From contig CAIYWC010000095.1 in the NCBI GenBank assembly GCA_903929795.1, positions 16,950 to 80,949 on the forward strand: DNA of 64,000 nt, given 5' to 3'. A program made the position numbers and the translations under genes. Below are positions 63,867 through 64,000 of the stretch, one piece after another. Below the pieces are notes generated by a model. The model made no database searches. It was not told the origin of the DNA and saw only the letters and a program-made list of their open reading frames with translations. How positions within the stretch are numbered: position 1 is the first letter of the stretch; each line of letters opens with the position of its first letter. The stretch is from an uncultured Myxococcales bacterium. Lineage in GTDB: Bacteria > Myxococcota_A > UBA9042.

Positions 63867-64000
63867 AACCGGGCACATCATTTACACCTTAGACCGGGCA
63901 CATGGTTTACACATTGAGGCATCACGACAGGAGGTCGAAGATGCCGTGGAATCAGGTGACCAAGATGGAAATTCGGAAGCAGTTCATGGAGAAAGTGACA
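63867..64000 (+). mobile_element. Left end of an IS481-like element, cut by window edge
   Basis: Two direct repeats of 24 bases, ACCGGGCACATCATTTACAC and ACCGGGCACATGGTTTACAC, start at 63868 and 63893. Tandem GGGCACAT...TTTACAC motifs are the terminal structure of many IS481 elements. They lie directly before a transposase start (63941). The rest of the element lies outside the window. Confidence 0.65.
63941..64000 (+). CDS. IS481-family transposase, N-terminus only
   Basis: The first 20 residues, MPWNQVTKMEIRKQFMEKVT, resemble the start of IS481-type integrase-like transposases (MPWxxxxxMExRxxFV). AGGAGG at 63929-63934 lies 6 bases upstream of the ATG. Only the N-terminal end is visible, so intactness cannot be judged. 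Confidence 0.6.
   Translation, partial: MPWNQVTKMEIRKQFMEKVT

Overview
The window is high-GC DNA from a Gram-negative bacterium, most likely a member of the Myxococcota (formerly Deltaproteobacteria). The evidence is several myxobacterial hallmarks together: two tandem proteins with the AgmX/PglI-type C-terminal domain, two eukaryote-like Ser/Thr kinases with cytoplasmic kinase, membrane span and PEGA-like tail, a MYXO-CTERM-like sorting tail on a matrixin-like protein, and very large cysteine-rich lipoproteins built from CTDC and MopE-like repeats. Housekeeping genes (tmk, coaE, ribH, nusB, ruvX, aspartate kinase, mgtA, two tRNAs) show it is chromosomal.

Layout. 1-8.4 kb, minus strand: an accessory cassette of a membrane SGNH hydrolase, a twitch-type radical SAM protein, a carbamoyltransferase fused to a long unknown region with a DUF483-like cysteine module, and a protein with two radical SAM centres that runs off the left edge. 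This is the strongest candidate for an undescribed biosynthetic system. 9.2-13.5 kb: a 1424-residue cysteine-repeat lipoprotein. 13.6-19.6 kb: a DUF1801 protein, a B12-binding-type radical SAM protein, an MgtA-type P-type ATPase and, divergently, an M20 amidohydrolase. 19.7-27.1 kb, minus strand: an eight-gene run (glutaredoxin, lipoprotein, aspartate kinase, lipoprotein, thymidylate kinase, Ser/Thr kinase, LegB-like dehydratase, helical repeat protein), mostly joined by 4-base overlaps. 27.1-31.3 kb: ruvX, a peptidoglycan-binding protein and several small lipoproteins. 31.3-39.1 kb, minus strand: GrpE-like protein, FHA-GGDEF protein, SDR reductase, coaE and the twin AgmX-like proteins. 39.4-42.8 kb, plus strand: lipoprotein, ribH, nusB and an M17 N-terminal-domain protein. 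42.8-44.8 kb, minus strand: a matrixin-like protein with an altered catalytic motif. 45.0-47.6 kb: a small cysteine protein and a second Ser/Thr kinase. tRNA-Gly follows, then a 4247-residue lipoprotein (48.6-61.3 kb) and tRNA-Leu. The last 2.5 kb is degraded mobile DNA: a frameshifted DDE transposase and the left end of an IS481-like element cut by the window edge.

Two themes recur. One is cell-surface elaboration: more than a third of the window encodes lipoproteins or envelope proteins, and over 17 kb of it is cysteine-repeat coding sequence. The other is tight translational coupling by ATGA/GTGA overlaps. All calls rest on reading motifs by eye; no database search was run.
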